Shown here piece by piece: positions 11,287 through 22,818 of a stretch of DNA of 64,000 nt (position 1 is its first letter; every line of letters begins with the position of its first letter). The notes beneath the pieces were generated by a model. That model was not told where the DNA came from, made no database searches, and worked only from the letters and a program-made list of their open reading frames with translations. Location of the stretch: the NCBI GenBank assembly GCA_037178975.1, contig JASJZH010000004.1, forward strand, positions 4,278,001 through 4,342,000, given 5' to 3'. Made by a program: the position numbers and the translations under genes. This DNA comes from Oscheius tipulae (Eukaryota; Nematoda; Chromadorea; Rhabditida; Rhabditidae).

Positions 11287-11428
11287 CCCTTGGAGTGTAT
11301 TCACCACCTGTAGAATATTACTTTTGAGGCCTAGAGAAACGTACACTTTGTTGTCGGGCCAGCCGTCGACGGCAGCTCTTTAGTCTTGGCTTAGAATTCT
11401 CTTCTCATTCGGCTGACCCATCATCAGA

Positions 11429-11901
11429 ATGCAATTTTTTGTAGCTGCCAATCGAATTGTCTGGGCCCTTTTCCTGCCTGACAAGGTCTCAAGCACTCGA
11501 CTGCTCGTTCTTTTCCAAATAGCGGGTAAGATTCGTGTGAGTTCCCGCCTTTAGGTATCCAGCTGATATGAACACGAAAATCGACTTCATGTGTCTGGTC
11601 ATGCTAAAGGAATGTTTAGAATAACACTCGACATTCTCGTTCAGACAACATTTGTGATCAGATTCTTCCCTGGGGAACTCTGATTGAGACAGTCTTGGCT
11701 ACTACGGCTGCATGTTCTAGTGCACAGTATCTGGAAGGATCGTTATGTATCAAGTTGATTCAGTTCAAACCTTGGCTTCTTGTGACTAATTATCCCAGCC
11801 ACAACGGGGCCTGTATGAATATCAATTCTGACTCTAATTGGCAAATTCAATCCGGGGACACGAACTTGAGCCTTCAAAAATCATTCACAGAGCGAGATTG
11901 A
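11429..11901 (+). CDS. Possible small gene, unknown function
   Basis: ATG follows an acceptor-like CATCATCAG. Splicing two short introns (a strong GTAAGA donor near 11525, and one near 11618-11645) gives an open frame of about 133 residues starting MQFFVAANRIVWALFLPD and ending SLQKSFTERD. The middle contains several cysteines (NICDQ, TAACSSAQ, GSLCIKL, GACMNIN). I recognise no domain. The N-terminus is hydrophobic but interrupted, so it is not a clear signal peptide. The model depends entirely on predicted splicing and could be spurious. Confidence 0.3.
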
Positions 11902-12037
11902 GAATGGATTTGGAATGAAGTTGAGAGGCTTGAGGCACACCTCCAACGACCCAATAAGAGTCCATCAGGGAGAGAATTTTGTAACATTTGTTTAGTTCGA
12001 TGATCGACCGAATCGAAGGAAGAGATTCGTCACGAGG

Positions 12038-12483
12038 TCAATAATCTGCAATATTCTCGTGGGTGATTTTTTCACATCTCCGACAGTACCCCTCATCTGA
12101 ATAATTGACGATTACCTCATGAGGTTGAAGTCGACAATTTATGACGTATATATCGGGCACATCAGCGAACAGAACAGTGCAATCGTGCAATTCTTCTGGA
12201 AATGTGAACTTTGCTTCAAAATAGTGATCTCTTATGAAGTGGTACGGGTTTGATCTGCCTGAAAGCGTCTGCAATTGCGACTGGTACAAGCTCGTAGAGT
12301 AGATGGTTCGTCTAACCCTTTTTCTTCTCAAGCTGTCCTTTCAGATTTCATAAAGACCCAGGTCATGTACTGACAACACCTTGCCCACGCAAAACATTCT
12401 CTATCAGGGGAGCGTTCCCGAGGGAGAATAAGAGGAAGTAGACAAATGGATACCCAGATGAGAACTGTTTGAATAAGAAACAT
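12038..12483 (-). CDS. Candidate secreted pro-protein with furin-like site and Cys-containing C-terminal domain
   Basis: An unrecognised gene of two exons and about 135 residues. The N-terminus MFLIQTVLIWVSICLLPLIL is a good signal peptide. A short segment with ECFAWARCC follows. After a 38-nt intron comes a basic cluster (RRKRVRR, about residues 40-46) that resembles a proprotein convertase site. The predicted mature part, about residues 47-135, has four cysteines (HDC, INC and the CRRC pair). It ends KITHENIADY and TGA. The ATG is a few bases after an acceptor (CCTTTAG), consistent with trans-splicing. The layout of signal, short pro-region, dibasic site and cystine-bearing domain is that of a secreted ligand. 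I cannot assign a family, and the single intron is inferred. Confidence 0.45.
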
Positions 12484-12716
12484 GATCTCCTAAAGGTTCA
12501 TTGTGCTTTTCTGTTGGCGAGTTGATCGAGATCTCTTTATGCTGACAAAACCTTTCGAAAATAGGGACCTATCTTGCATTTTTCGAATATCGTGCTATAA
12601 AACCTCTTGCGCAGTGAGCAAACACAAACCCCAAAGTTTCTTTTTCTCTGCACTCAACAGTCCAAATCAGTGACTGATAAGACTCTTTGTCTTTTTCATT
12701 CCCCGTCTTTCAGAAT

Positions 12717-14343
12717 ATGTCTCCGGAACGATATTCCAGTCAAGATGCTGATCCAACTCTTCTCGGAGAAAAGCTCACATTTAATTGTGGCAGGACTGCC
12801 CAAAACAGATTTCTGAAGGCGGGAATGAGCGAACGTCTAGGAACTTGGGACCTCGACGTTTCCAAGAGAGGCATTCCTACCGATAGACTGATCAATGCCT
12901 ATGAGAAATGGGGTCACGGTGGTTTCGGACTAATTGTCTCGGGAAATGTTCCAGTTGATCCAGTGAGTTATTTTTTTTTTCGCTTTAATAACAAATCTTC
13001 AGCATCATCTTCAACTGCCTGGTAATGTAGTCGTCTGTAAGGAGAATGACAGTCACGAGTTGAGGGAACAGATGAGGCGCTGGTCAGCGGTCACCAAGAA
13101 AGAGGGTTCTCTTGCAATCCTTCAACTGACTCATGTTAGTTGCTCTTATTTCTTACTTAAATCAACAATTATCAGGCAGGTGCCCTGACCCCGTTTTCTG
13201 TCAATCCCACCCCATTTGGTCCATCGGATGTCCACATAGTCTCGAAGAAACCTCATTCTAAATACGGTCGCGCAACTGCTCTAACTGTAGAACAGATCCA
13301 AAACGATGTCATTGATCGCTTTGTATATGCTGCCAAACTGGCTCAACAGACAGGTTCATTTCTATTAGTACATAAAACAAAGAAGATTCAGGTTTTGACG
13401 GGGTCGAGATCTATGCAGCCCACGGCTTCCTTCTTTCGCAGTTCATGAGTCCAAGTACAAACAAACGAAACGATCAATATGGAGGGACTGTGGAGAACAG
13501 AATTCGTCTCGTCTTGGAAATTTACGACACTATAAGGTTAGAGGCGTTGTTCAATACAATCCCGTATTCAGAAAAGAGCTCCGTACTGATTTTGTTATTG
13601 GGATCAAGGCGAACTCTGTCGAGTTTCAAGAAGAAGGACTTCAAACAGAAGATGCCAAGATGATGTGCGAACTAATAGAGGTCTGTCTTATTGTTTGTAC
13701 TTCGAGAATATTTTCCAGAAACGAGGCTTCGACTTCGTTGAGTTATCCGGTGGGACAGTTGAACGATCAGCCTTTTTCCATGAGAAGGATTCGACACGAC
13801 AGAGAGAGGCCTTCTTCCTCGAATTCACTGACAAAATACGTCCAGTTTTTCGGGACACGAAAGTTTTTGTGACTGGCGGATTTCGAACCGTGACAGGAAT
13901 GGTCAAAGCTGTCGAACTGAATTCGACTGAGGGCATCGGTATCGCTCGACCAGTTGCCTCCGAGCCAGGTGAACCCCTTGTTTTGTCTAAAATTGTTCTG
14001 TTCCAGATCTCCCGAAAAAGATTCTCAGCGGAGAGGTTCAAGGAGCGATCAAGCACAAGTTCGATCCGGATGACTATCGAGTGACAAGTGTTGCAGCCGT
14101 GTCCAGTCTGTTCCTCATGGGCAAGAGATCTCTTTGTGAGTTAGACGGGCGGTTAGTCTTCTTCTCTAAACAAAACAGAACCAGTTTAGAATTATGGGTG
14201 ACATTCCTGACTTTTCGAGAACAGACGAAGTCGAACATTTCCTGAAGCAGATGAAAGTGTTCATGAGAAGAATAATTGAAATGGCTGAGCAGAATCTTCC
14301 AGTAGACGCCATCCTCGAATACGAAGCACTTCACGTCTATTGA
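12717..14343 (+). CDS. Old Yellow Enzyme-like NADH:flavin oxidoreductase
   Basis: This encodes an FMN-dependent (beta/alpha)8 barrel oxidoreductase of the OYE family. The family reduces activated double bonds with NAD(P)H. The first exon begins [17 protein letters not shown], with an acceptor (TTTCAG) 3 bp before the ATG. Family blocks in order are [99 protein letters not shown] and [12 protein letters not shown]. The usual active-site His-x-x-His (EIHGAH) reads EIYAAH, so the first histidine is tyrosine, and the usual QLWHAG reads QLTHAG. There are about seven introns of 30-45 nt. An AATAAA follows 40 nt after the stop. It converges on the KIND-FERM-PDZ gene. The substrate is unknown. Confidence 0.9.
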
Positions 14344-14382
14344 CACTTTATTAGAGGCAAGTCTCGATTTTATAGTACACAA

Positions 14383-14388
14383 AATAAA
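14383..14388 (+). terminator. Poly(A) signal AATAAA of the OYE-like gene
   Basis: AATAAA lies 40 nt downstream of the TGA stop, in the 153-bp gap before the convergent scaffold gene. Confidence 0.6.
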
Positions 14389-14496
14389 TAGAATATCTCT
14401 GAGAAGTACCACAGTCATGTGTCACTGAGCAAGGCACGCCTTCAATCTGTACGCGTTATAAGTATATGAGCTAAGTGAGGCTTTGAGCGAAAATCA

Positions 14497-17400
14497 TCAG
14501 TTATCGTTTCGAGATACTGTAATTCTAATTGGACCGGGAGGAGCCGACTTGAGGCGGTCGTGGATGGCACCAAGGGTTAGGCCGTCCACCGAATTTCCAT
14601 CGAGAGAAATGATTCTGTCCCCAATTCGAAGATTTCCTTCATCAGCAGCTGCCGATCCATCAGCTATCATACGAATAAAGTTGCCATCGGACCCAGTTCG
14701 TCTTGCCAAAGACAGACCTACAAATAATCAGGTTTTCTTTAAATCAGCTATTGCTACCAAGTGATCCATGGGAGTGCTTGTTGACAGTCACGGTAACAGT
14801 CTTCCCCGTTCTTTCGTCTTGGAAATTTCTCGACTGGACCATCTCCTCCGCTCGACTACTGTCGCTATCGTCGTCATCTGGATTCTTGAGTCCGAGAGTC
14901 ACTCGGTCTCCGCCTTGTCGCAGCATCTGTACCACATCTTTGTGAGCCATTCCAGTCACATCTTCTCCATTGACCGACACCAGTAGCATTCCGACTCGGA
15001 TATTAGGATGACCGGCTGCTGGAGGAGCAGTCAACTGCTTGATACAGATCGATCCCTTGACCGAAGCAATTTGAACACCCAGACTTCCCACAGCGTTCCT
15101 TTCCAAAGTTACTCGTACCACATCGTAATCATCCTCCTCGCCAACATTTTCTAATTCATACTCGGGGTTGGAGCTCTTTCTCGCGTAACGATGTTTCTTT
15201 TTCGATTCGGCTCCGACTTGGCGAGAAACGAGAGGCGATCCAGTTGGTTTCTTGACTGGAGAAGTCGGCTCTTCGTCTTCGTATTTGTCGAAAGCGTAGA
15301 TCGAACTAGTCGGTAGTCGATACTCTCCTTTCTCTTCGTCTGATTCGTCCAGATGAAGTCTGAATTTAGAATGTGAGTCAATACAAGAAAACAACAACAA
15401 ACCCCGATATGGCGCGAATATTGATCACATTCTCGTCGTCAAGAGCCGGTAGTGTGTCTCCGATGGCTCCAAAGTCCGAAACAGCTCTGACTCTTTTGTT
15501 GGCAGCTCTTCTGGGAGCCGGGGGAGTTCGAGAGACACCTGAACACAAACTAAATGAAGACACAATATATGAATAACCTTTGGGGGTGTCCTTGACGCCA
15601 TTAATTGGCTTGGCAGTCACATCACCGTCACGAGACACTACAAATATTCTAGTCACAACAATTCGAAGTACTCACATGTCTTTTCGTGTTTTACAATCCC
15701 GTCGACTCGACCAATTTCCATGCGAACTTGACTGCCACAAGCCTTGACCAACTCGACAGCCAGGTGACGATCTCCTCCTTCCAGTGAATGACCATCGATC
15801 GACAAGAGTCTGTCTCCAACACAAAGTCCCTACAAAATAGTATAAGTAATATCCATTTCCCTTCAACTTACAGCTCTCATTCCGGCTCCGTTCTCAGCGA
15901 CTGACTTAACATAAACACCCTTGATTCCATGAAGATTTCCATCGACAAGAGTCAATCCCAGTCCAGCTGAAGGATCCTTGATCAGAGTCACTTCGCATCT
16001 CATGGCAGCCGAACTGTTAGCCGCAGTCTCGAATCTCTCCAGTTGACTGTCTGGAATATTAAAATATGAGCACATTTATCATGACGCGACGGAGAAAACG
16101 ACAGTCACAACACTCACGAGAGACGTTTTCGCTGACATCTTCGCGCTCGATCGTCCTATTCCTAGCACTGATCACAGAAGTCTCCTGAGTTCTAACAGGT
16201 TCTGGAGAGGCTGGTTTGACTGGAGGAGCTTGAGAAGGACGCTTAGCTGGCATCTTCTCAAAGATGGAATGGGCTTCATCGAGCGACGGAGTAGCCGGAG
16301 ATGGTGACAGAGCTACAATCACAACATTACGAACACCAACACACGATGTGGGTTTGAATTGCCCGAACATAAAAGCCCATATGTTTGGTAAGAATGCCAG
16401 GACTACACTGGGTGCGCACCGTGCATGTAAGTAACAGACGGACCAGTCCACTCCTCGAAAACGTCCAAATTGTGATCCGAAATCGTACGTTTGATACAGA
16501 CGTCTTCAAAAAAGAACGGTCTTACCTCTGACAGGCATGGGCTCTGGAGTTCCTTCGATAGCGACATCTGGCATCGCTTGGATACTGTTCTCGTGTCTCA
16601 GAGTCGACTTCCAAGAACGCATTTTCATCATGAAACGATGCTGAGAGGCGGCGAATCGAACGAAATAGCTGCTCTTGGAATGGTGATCAGTGTAGAAAAT
16701 TGTTTCCGTGGGATAGCCGTCCTTCACGGCGATGATCACAAACTTCTTCTTGTCAAATTGCAAAGTTTGTGTGTCTTTCCATTGGTGATCAGACAGCTTT
16801 TGACGTTGTCCACCTTCATTCTCGTAGACGGCAATTCCCTTTGGCATTATGCCGATCCAAAGAGCTGTTCCCGTGTCCAGATCAAAGGGAGCCGATCCAA
16901 CTGGAGCAGTCGGTTTGCTTCGGAAGACGCGGTAGAGATGGGCTCCGAATTCGTGGTGTCGTTGACATATCTTCAAAGGAAGAGTTGTATTGCATAGGCA
17001 AGTTGCTTACCTGGATGAATTCGTGTTCTGCCTCGCGAGTTGATAGATTCGACTTGGTGGAGTGAAGCTCGCCCAGAAGTACTTTGAGCCTTCGGGGATC
17101 GTCGTTGTTACAGTATCTTTTAGCCAAATAGTGCTCGTTTTCGAAATAGTCAACCACAGCTGGAGGCGGACGGTTGCCAAACTCGGCCTGAATCAGATTA
17201 TTAGAGAAAGTTTTGGGGAAAAAATTACTTGAAGAGCCAAAGCCGCTAACTCGAAGGCAGCGTCTCTTTTTGGCTGAATGCGTTCATCGATGACATCTCG
17301 TCTGACTTGAAGATATAACTCGTGCATCGTCATCGGCGTCTTGACAAAGTCCAGAATTTGAGGGTAGAAACGGAATCGGAGGTGAAGAACAAACTGGTGT

Positions 17401-20150
17401 CTTTGGGTCGAACGAGATCCTGTCTTCCAGCCGGGAGGAGCGAACTTTTCGAGTCTCTGGTGATCTTCGAGGAAGAAGTTCTCTCCGTCTTTCTGATAGG
17501 CCAGTCCGAAGAAGATGTGTTCGTTGAGGTTCATGTGCTGAACGACTAGTGAAAAGACGTCTCTGGCTGCCACGTCTGTCCGACAGGCCACTTCGATCTT
17601 CTGACCATTCAACAGCTCCACCCAAACTTCAGTCTGTTCCACTCTTAACAAAGTAAAATTCTTCTAAAATGTTCTGATTGGACTAACAATCTCTGAACAC
17701 TACCTTTCGACTGCTGGGTGCCTTCAAGCGGATGTTGGGATACTTTGTTGTGTCGTAGAACTCTGGAACAGCTCTCGTTTTCCTCTTCGCCCGACTCGTT
17801 CTCGTCGAGCTCCTCCTACTGATTCTGGTCGGGACAAGGGAATTGTGTCTCTCCATTTTTGCCGGAGTTTTGTCTGAATGTTTACATGTACAGAACAATG
17901 GACTTAAAGCACCTTCGATTGGAGAAACGATGGGTTCTGCCACGACAGCTCCTTGACTATTCCTTCTGTAGGCGTCTTGGAAGGCATCATCGATGGATGA
18001 TTCTACGATTTCTTCATCAGATTCAACTACTGGCTGAGCGGTTTTCTTATTGCCAGAAACCAGTTTCGGGGTCTTGAATGCACATTTTTGACTGAACAAA
18101 CTAGACCTACCGTGATGACAACAGCAGCTTCCACGTGTCTCCTCACATTCTGACGATCGGTCTCTTCTTCCTCATCGCTCATAGATATTCTTTGGTCAAG
18201 CTTCTCTGCTAATCGAATACTTTCTTTCCGAAGCTGATCAATCTCAGTAGTTGATTCGGCAAACGAACTCCCCCGTCGAGCAGACGAAGCTTAAATGTAC
18301 AATAGTTAATAGTAATAACGATATTCACCTGTTGTCGGTGCTTCCGACATCTCACTGGCCGAGCTGTCTTTTGCCACGACCGAAGCGTGCTTGATGATAG
18401 TGGGAACTGGCATCTGCTTGAAGTACGGCTTCGGTTCTTGTTCTCGTTTCACTAAAGTTTCGTTCATAGATTATGATCCCCATAGAGTACCCACCAATCT
18501 CCGAGAAGTAGTCGTTTCCTCTGGCCAGCGAGAAGTCTTCCTCGTCTTCGATTTGAGCTTCCACAATACTGTCATCTGACGAGGAGAAACGATGTCTCGA
18601 AGACTGACTTGTTTCCATCGAAAATACGGCAGGAGCACTCTTCTTCGTCGGCGGCGAAAACCGTTCGACATTGGCAAAAGGATCTCTGCCGGAAAGTGTT
18701 CCATCGTGGTCGCTGTCATCTGAGTCGAACGGGTTCACAATAGGTCGTTTGACAGCAGAGGTGGTCATATCATGTGGAGAAGAGGTCTGACTTTCAAAGA
18801 CACTAGTTGTTGTGACAACTGTTGGAGTAGTGGGCGTGAATGAGACAGATGTCGTGGTGACCTCTTTCCTGACCTCGTCGACCTCCTCGGCGTTTGTGCT
18901 ATTGAAGGAAATATCCAGAGATTGCTCTTCCACAAAGGTCTGATCGAGTCGAGTACTGTTGGCCAGAGGAGATCCAATTGAATCGAAAGAGCGTCTCGGT
19001 GATCTGGGCGGTGGAATGGGTGACGGGACTGAAAGGTCACAAAATAATCACACCAAGTTGGACACGAACCCCGCTGTTCGGCGATAGGTTCCTCGGTGGT
19101 AATGTCCTCTTCGAAGGGAGAAGGATCCTTTTGTGTACTGTTGCCAGAAGAGGTCGACAGCGAGGCGCCTGAACAGCAGAAAAACATGATGATTGAATGG
19201 GAACGAGAGGTGAATTTCAATGAGATCTCAACTGATCTAGTCGCCACGTTCTCATAGCCGCTCGTGTGGGAGTCTTGGAGAGAACAACAAAGAAACAAAC
19301 ATACCTCTCGACTCTTTCTGGTCAGACTGATCATCAGAGTCACTAAAGTACTCCACAGCTTGTTTGGCTGTCTTCATAGAGGTAGGAGTCACAATGGCCG
19401 GGACTCTAGGAGGAGGCATCTCGAAGTCATCGTCAAGCTCGTCGAGATCGTCGTAATCCATGTCGTCTGGCAACTGAAACTCTTGTTTTCGTGTGTATCA
19501 AATGATTGATTGTCTCATGGAAAACAGTTTCGGAACTCACCCTATTACTCTCCTCGTCTCCCATAACTTCTTCGTACAAAGACAGGAGGATCGACTTGGC
19601 ATCGCGCCCTTTCAGTTGGTTTCTGGCCATCTGTCCCATCCGATGGGCTGTCGGTCGAGTACCGACCATGGCTACAGTCAGTATGTTCACGAGAGAGAAC
19701 AGATCAACGTCATTCGCCTCCTCTGCTCCACATTCTCTCATAACTGAGCGTTTCATATAATTCTTAGTGAGTTTTACAAACCTGCTCCCATACAGTACAC
19801 AGAAGCCGCATTGGGTTCGTTCTCACCACGGGTCCACTCAGGAGGAGAGAAAATACTCTCTGCCTTTGAAGCAGGAATAGTCTCAACCTGAAATATCAAG
19901 CTCGACCAGCCGTACTCTTTTGACTGACCACAACTGTTCCTCTCAGCGTGATGAAGACACTGTCTGCGTCAAAAACTGTTCCCTTTGGACATGGTGGAAG
20001 GACATCGGCTGCGGATACGGCCAGAGCGAGTAGTTCGAATGACTCTAGAGCACAGCCACGAACCTGAAGAGTTTCTGTCAGAGGAAAGGGAGTGATACAT
20101 ACTGCATAGATCTCGGCTATACTGACTTGCACTTCTGCCGCTTGAGTCAT
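14497..20150 (-). CDS. KIND-FERM-PDZ scaffold protein (FRMPD2/PTPN13-like, no phosphatase domain)
   Basis: A large membrane-cytoskeleton scaffold of about 1,500 residues. Domains in order: a KIND domain at the N-terminus (MTQAAEVQVSIAEIYAV, RGCALESFELLALAV, coded about 19550-20150). A long Ser/Thr/Asp-rich linker follows, coded about 17650-19480. The FERM domain is coded about 16500-17650 (VWVELLNGQKIEVACRTDVA; FFLEDHQRLEKFAPPGWK; GTALWIGIMPKGIAVYENEG). There are three PDZ domains. PDZ1 is near 15700-16030 (DPSAGLGLTLVDG), PDZ2 near 14900-15120 (NAVGSLGVQIASVKG; VGMLLVSVNGEDVTGM) and PDZ3 near 14500-14710 (NLRIGDRIISLDGNSVDGLT). The protein ends ITVSRNDN after PDZ3, so the PTP domain of PTPN13 is absent, as in FRMPD2. 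Such proteins organise basolateral or junctional membranes. I count more than 20 short introns. The start is the only plausible KIND-compatible Met. Confidence 0.85.
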
Positions 20151-21864
20151 GAGTTTTTAGAACGACGTCCCATGAAGAGGGCCCTGAATAGGAATATAGG
20201 TTTGGGAAAGGCAAGGAAATGGGAGAGAGACGCTTGGAATCCGATAGGCGGGAGATAAGAACAGAGAGACGCCTAAACAAATTTCCGAGAATCTTACAAA
20301 AGTCTATTGATTTGGCAACCGCCTTCGGAATGTAAATGATAAGACAGTATATGCGGAAGCGAGAGAAAAACAGCGATCAAGGTGTGGACAAACAGAGAAT
20401 CCTGTTGCCGACTGTCGCGGGTTTTATGCGTCGAATAATTCACTAGATCAACTCTTTTCCGCTCAGAGCAAAGGACCGGACGAATCCCAACGAACAGATG
20501 ACAGACAGGTGGAAACACTGTGGAAGTACTGATTCAGCTTTGGGAAGTACAGTTAGGATGAAACGGTTTCTCAATGGAACACCCAATTGTATTCAGTTCA
20601 AAAAGTAAAGAAAAAAGTAAATAGGGTATTCGAAAACAACTGAATATTCTCAATCAAGTTCTCAATCAAGCATACTATACTCGACTAATAAATTAGGCTC
20701 AATTTTATCAGATTCTATGAAAGGAAGGTGGACCTAAAAATAGAATGGGTAAGGCAGTGGGCACAAAGAAAAACGGTTCAATATCAAAAAACGGTATGTT
20801 GTGTACAGTTGGCCCGGTGAATAAAAGCGTGAGTCGGCCACCAGATAGAAAATCAATAAATGGACATGCGTTGCATGGCCAACACACCTGACTATTTAGG
20901 GCAAAACACCTTTTTAATGGGAAGAGACAGAGAGGGGGTGGTCTCAGGTCATGAGTCAGCCGAAGGCGCCATGGATCGCACCCTGGACACCGCTCGAAAC
21001 TGGTTGTTGTACACGGGACAGCGATTGGGGTTAGTTGGCAAGCCATCGATTCTACTTGACCACGATAATTTCAAGCAGTCAGAGCCACCTTTTAGTCTAC
21101 TTGACCGCAATGATTGCTGAGGGATTAGAACGAGTGAGTTCGGACAATACATGGCGAGAATGCGAGAGTCGGTAGTCGAGTGTCGCGTCGAGTATTTTGA
21201 CTTTTTTTCAAGAACAGTTGATATGAGGACCAGTAATTGACACCTGTTCTCGGGTGAGGAAGAAAATAGTAGAAAGATTTACGAAGAAAGGAAGAATCCG
21301 AGAGACTGCTGGACAAACATGTTTTGAAACAGATTAACGCGCTCATCTAGCTGATCAAATGTGCGCAGAAGAATCAAGGCTGACAGCCTGATATGGCGGT
21401 ATCCAAGAGCTGACGACGGCTGTCACGGGTCGACTGCCCCCTCTCACGTCCACTCGCTCTTTCGGACGCCACTATTTGCACCTCTCTCGAAAGTCCAAAC
21501 ACCTGGGCAACGGGCCAAAGGGACTCTACTTTTTACGTTTTTTGAATAATTAAAAGAGGTTCGACAATGAAAATGTGTGGATCCAAATCGGATGTCGTCA
21601 ATCCTTGCATTGTGGGAGAGAGAAATAGTTAGCGACAGCTCGCTCCAGTGGAGGTCAGTTTATACAAATTGAGATAAACAAGAGAGACGGGGATGGAACT
21701 ATGAACTGATGGACAAGAGAACACGAGCGGGTGATCGAGGATTAGAGCGCCGACAGTGATCGATCGATACAGTAAGCTCGAAGAACTGTTTCGGAAGTCT
21801 TGTTTGTTGAAAATCTTTTTCGAAGGAACCCAAGCTATATCCTTTATTCATCTATTATTATTCT
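20151..21864. other. Long intergenic region upstream of the KIND-FERM-PDZ gene
   Basis: About 1.7 kb without a supported gene. Open frames of up to 112 codons on either strand show no domain or splice pattern. A short direct repeat, TCTACTTGACC, occurs twice (about 21050-21061 and 21098-21108). It probably holds promoter and enhancer sequence. Confidence 0.5.
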
Positions 21865-22681
21865 TTATTTGGTTTCGTTTTCGTACCCGTATCCAATACG
21901 ATTCGTCTCAGGAAAAGTTATCTGAAAAATAGACTTTCATGGTAACAAAATTGACCTACATTGCATCGAGGGAGAGCAATTTTGAGTTGCCGTAAAAAGG
22001 CATGACGATTGCTGACATACGGTAAAAAGTAGAAGTGTGCTGTTCGAAGATTCTTCATGCGACTCAGCCAGTAAACGGCTCCATCGGTCACACTCGGATT
22101 GAGTACGATTTCGATGCTTTGAAGAGTAGCCGCTGGTCGTCCCATTGCCAGTTCTCGTAGAGCTTCATCCCCAAAATAATCACAAAAGTTCATCTTCAGC
22201 ATTTCCAGCCGTTTCAATTCTCGAAAGTATTTGAATCCCTCGTTGGCTATCGCACTATCGCTAGCATCTACCTGCAAAAATACCATTTTAGAATATCACT
22301 AACCACGCTCACCCGAATGAGATGTACTTGTGGAAATCCTATCCACTTTTTCTCGTATCCCAAATCTTGAACGGAGTCAATCTTCTTTGGTGGATTAGAA
22401 GAAATATGCGGAATGTATTCTCTCATTTCTCGAATTGATTTGATCGTTGTGCCATCACTAATAGCGACTTCCGTACTTCCACATTCCATCAACCATTCGA
22501 GACATGCCAAGTCGGGCCCAATTGTCCGAACACGATCCTCCTTATACGAATTGCTGATTTTTTCGGCCAGTCTTCTTCGGAACGAGTATAGTTTAAACGA
22601 TGGCAATGCTGTGACATGTCGTCTTGTCGTCGATGTACATTCTACTATGCGTAGTAAATACGAACTGCTCCGTACTATCAT
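21865..22681 (-). CDS. DMAC2L: DMAC2L / ATP synthase subunit s-like mitochondrial protein
   Basis: A mitochondrial leucine-rich-repeat protein of the DMAC2L (ATP5S, coupling factor B) family. The N-terminus MIVRSSSYLLRIVECTSTTR is rich in Arg, Ser and Thr and free of acidic residues early on, which fits a mitochondrial presequence. RVRTIGPDLACLEWLMECG matches the family's 'RIRDVGPDRAASEWLLRCG'. The LRR part follows with VDASDSAIANEGFKYFREL, LKMNFCDYFGDEALRELAM and LNPSVTDGAVYWLSRMKNLR. The last exon ends FPETNRIGYGYENETK. AATAAA overlaps the stop codon (AAATAAAG), giving an extremely short 3' UTR. The gene lies 137 bp downstream of the symplekin-like gene on the same strand, probably in an operon. 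Confidence 0.85.
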
Positions 22682-22818
22682 CTACTATATTATATATACA
22701 TAGCAAAGCACATAAGGTATAAATACAAATCGCAAAGAACGAGACTGTAATTCAGGATCAAATCTGTTTAACTTTTACTGAACACAAACAAAAACTGGAA
22801 TAATAAACTTGAAAGAGA

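Noticed and set aside
20860-21120. 86-codon plus-strand open frame upstream of the KIND-FERM-PDZ gene
   Set aside because: No domain, no splice partners and no acceptor before the ATG.
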